From positions 1 through 58,721 of the forward strand of contig JAAAJB010000165.1 in NCBI GenBank assembly GCA_016098155.1: 58,721 nt of DNA, given 5' to 3'. Position 1 is the stretch's first letter, and every line of letters begins with the position of its first letter. The DNA comes from Actinomortierella ambigua (taxonomy: Eukaryota > Mortierellomycota > Mortierellomycetes > Mortierellales > Mortierellaceae). This document shows positions 56,503 through 58,721 of the stretch, in pieces. Below the pieces are notes generated by a model, which did not search any database, had not been told where the DNA came from, and saw nothing but the letters and a program-made list of their open reading frames with translations. The position numbers and the translations under genes were made by a program.

Positions 56503-58721
56503 CTCTTTCTCTCCCCTTCTGTCGCTGGTTTCTTGTGTGCGAGCGGAGCTCCTTGAGGGGAACCCGCCATGTTTCCACTTTAGTAGTTTGTGAAGGGGGC
56601 ACAGACGTCAAGGGAACCGACGCGTCTGGACAGGGGCCATCAGTGAAAGCACCTCATTGGTGGTAGTAATTCTATCGGTCTCAGATTGGCGGGTTTGGTA
56701 CCTGAACCCTCCCATCACCGCGCCTACAATTCACTGATGGTGCCTGGATGGATGTGTCGTAGCCCAGATGTGCGATGTTGGGTTAAAAGCTACTCGGGTT
56801 TTGTTTTTCATTGTTCAGTCCTTTCTCCCCTCTTTCTTGCCTTGCCCAATGTCATATCTTCCCAACCAACGGCGAATATAAACAAAAGAGGATGACATGA
56901 AACGGTCGGGACAAAAAGAAGAGATTGTTGGACAACGCAACAATAAGAATACCCCTATTCTCGGCTATCCCATGTCTTTGTCTGTGCCAGGCCAGGCTAG
57001 GGAACAAACGCAGCGCTGCCAACAAAATTCCCTCTATCTCCTTCCCTCGCTCTCCTTCGTCTCCCCTCCCTCCTCCCCACCCCTCCCATCTCACTTCCTC
57101 CCCTCTCTCTGTCCCTCCTTCCTGTCCCCTGCCCGCCCCCCCTCCTCTTACATACCATTGTCCATCTTGTGCTCCCTCGCCATCTGGGCGACGCTACTGC
57201 ACCTGGACAACCAAGTGCATTGCTCAGTTCTTTATTTATTTTTTTATGGCTCTCGATGTCTTGCGATTGCTCTCATATTTTTCCAATCCCTCTAAAAGAA
57301 CATACATACCCTTAATCTTGCATTGCATGCATACCAAAGAAGAGTAGGCTGCTTACCACATCTCTCTCACTCTTTGTTACTGGGACTCAATAGCGAGCGA
57401 GGTTGTCAGCAAATGGCACCCCGAACCCCCACCCGTTCTGCAGCGCCCGTGCATTGTCATTGACAAGACTAGTGGCCGTTCATACATTGTCGGCTGGGAC
57501 TCCAAGGACACTCTGACCTTTGAGTTTATTGACCAGACAATGTGCGACGCCAACTGGAGGAAGGCTCCCTGGATCTCGCTTCCCGCTCCCAAGGGCGCGG
57601 GCCGTAAGTTTGAGACTGAATTTTGTTTCCTGACCACCGACGGTCACGTCGGTGTCCCATACCAGGGCGGTTTCGCCTTTTGGGACCACATTGCTCGCGG
57701 CTGGGTCTACAAGAACTACAGCTGCCCCCTCACCTGGCCCAACCACGCTGCAGTGGTCCACCAAGAGAAGAGCCAGGGCATCGACACCATTCTTGTCCAC
57801 CAGGAGGGTAGCTCAAGTGCCAGTCTGACTGGTATCCAGCTCATTCACGATAATGTCAACTCGTGTTATAACCTGCCCACTACGTAAGTATTTTTGGTCT
57901 GTTGTCGTTGTCGTTGCCGTTGTTTTTTTTTTTTTTTTTTAGGCACGAACGGTTGAGCTTGGTCCTCCCTCTTGCATGAAAAACCAAAAACAACAACCAA
58001 AAAATACAACATAGTCTCTCTCTATCGCGTCCTAACACCATCTTTCTTTCTCCATCTTCTATCTTGAATAGCAATGTCCCGACAGGCATGGTCTGGGCCG
58101 CCTCTCCTGGCAACAATACCTCATACTTTCTGTTCGGCAAGCAGCGATCTTGCTGGTATGACATCACTGCTGAGAACTCTGCTTCGTCGACACCCGTCCG
58201 GACCGACGGCGACTGCCATCCCCTTCCTGGTTTGAACGTTGAGCAACTCCGTACAGCCATCTGGGGCAACTCGATCTTTATCTTTGGCAAGGTAAAGGAG
58301 AGAGAGAGAGACAAAGAAGAATGAAGGGACACATGGTCGATGTTTTTTTATTTTTGTTGTACTCATCCCCTCTTATTTTTATGAATTCTTTCTAGAACGA
58401 AGTCGGTCTCGGCGTTTGGAGCATCAACACCTCTGGCCCCGGCCCCTACACCATCGTCCCCCGCTCCCAAGGTGTCCCCTTCAGCGGCGACTACGCTGTT
58501 GCCAACTGCGGTACTGGTATCATCGTTTACCCCGGCTGCTCTTCGTCCACCAAAGACAAGTGCACCACCACGCTGAAGCCCGGCGAGCCCTTCCCCCCAA
58601 CGTCCCCTGAGCCCCCCACCTCCATTTTCGTTCCCGGAACTGGTGGCGGTGGTGGTGGTGGTGGCGGTGGCGGCGGCGGCGGCGGTGGGGGTGGCGGTGG
58701 AGGAGACGGAGGCGAAGGAGG
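55889..58721 (+). CDS. Secreted or surface protein with Gly-rich segment, 5' part only
   Basis: I do not recognise a family. Exons 55889-55985, 57394-57883, 58072-58291 and 58396 onward give 377 residues before the window ends. Residues 1-27 are a signal peptide (FLASALLAARPVLG). The following domain of about 280 residues is rich in Trp, Gly and aromatic residues, with scattered cysteines and repeated short strands (SGRSYIVGW, GGFAFWDH, NTSYFLFGK, GVWSIN). This could be a beta-propeller or kelch-like fold. It is followed by a Pro/Ser stalk and a run of about 20 glycines. Such proteins in fungi often continue into a transmembrane helix, which would lie beyond the window. The first intron is 1,408 bp, far longer than the others in this gene, and all junction phases agree. 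Confidence 0.75.
56450..56515. repeat. TC-rich microsatellite in a long intron
   Basis: About 66 bp of CT dinucleotides with TTT interruptions, inside the first intron of the secreted-protein gene. Confidence 0.9.
58642..58721 (+). repeat. GGN trinucleotide repeat encoding poly-Gly
   Basis: GGT/GGC/GGG codons run almost without break for about 20 codons, then GGA-GAC-GGA. The repeat is coding and reaches the window end. Confidence 0.9.

Noticed and set aside
1..58721. CRISPR arrays, prokaryotic operons, integrases or complete transposons
   Set aside because: None seen. The genes are intron-containing and eukaryotic, repeats are microsatellites or coding arrays, and no transposase or reverse transcriptase motif was found.

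Overview
This window is nuclear DNA from a filamentous fungus. It is gene-dense and intron-rich. The introns are spliced GT-AG, with one likely GC-AG exception, and conserved protein families place most splice sites to the base. A GH18 chitinase with a hevein-type domain and a Zn2Cys6 transcription factor point to fungi. Several introns per housekeeping gene and abundant CT/GA low-complexity tracts suggest an early-diverging lineage such as Mucoromycota (Mortierella-like). That placement is inference, not proof. The standard genetic code fits throughout.

Layout, left to right. 1-8.7 kb: the 3' end of a saccharopine-dehydrogenase-like oxidoreductase (+), a secreted chitinase (-), a possible 56-aa secreted cysteine protein (-), and the TFIIH helicase XPB/Ssl2 (+). 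10.8-18.7 kb: a Zn2Cys6 regulator (-) whose zinc cluster is split by a 1.29-kb intron, MOB1 (+), and ribosomal protein eL37 (-). 19.1-22.2 kb: the ribosome-assembly factor PNO1 (-) and the eIF2-assembly chaperone CDC123 (+), head to head over 229 bp. 22.5-25.7 kb: a repeat-containing single-pass membrane protein (-) and an alpha/beta hydrolase (+). 25.9-31.5 kb: TIP41 (-), eRF1 (+) and guanylate kinase (-). 31.9-42.5 kb: two large minus-strand GHKL-ATPase genes in tandem, the mismatch-repair MutL homologue PMS1 and a 1,819-aa sacsin-like/DUF3684-type protein. 44.4-51.2 kb: a 2,050-aa ankyrin/coiled-coil protein (+). 51.2-55.9 kb: a gene-poor stretch. 55.9 kb to the end: a secreted protein that runs off the window.

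Functional themes. eL37, PNO1, CDC123 and eRF1 all serve ribosome production or translation. TIP41 (TOR/PP2A signalling) and MOB1 (NDR/LATS kinase activation) are growth and cell-cycle regulators. XPB, PMS1 and GUK1 concern DNA repair and nucleotide supply. These are neighbours rather than operons.

The most unusual item is the DUF3684-type protein. By eye it combines an atypical Bergerat-fold ATPase, a CUE-like ubiquitin-binding segment and a C-terminal HExxHxxxxxH metalloprotease signature. That would suit an ATP-driven, ubiquitin-guided protease or chaperone. Other notable items are a roughly 170-bp imperfect inverted repeat filling the second GUK1 intron, a 5-nt terminal coding segment in eRF1, and the small secreted-protein ORF at 4402-4572.
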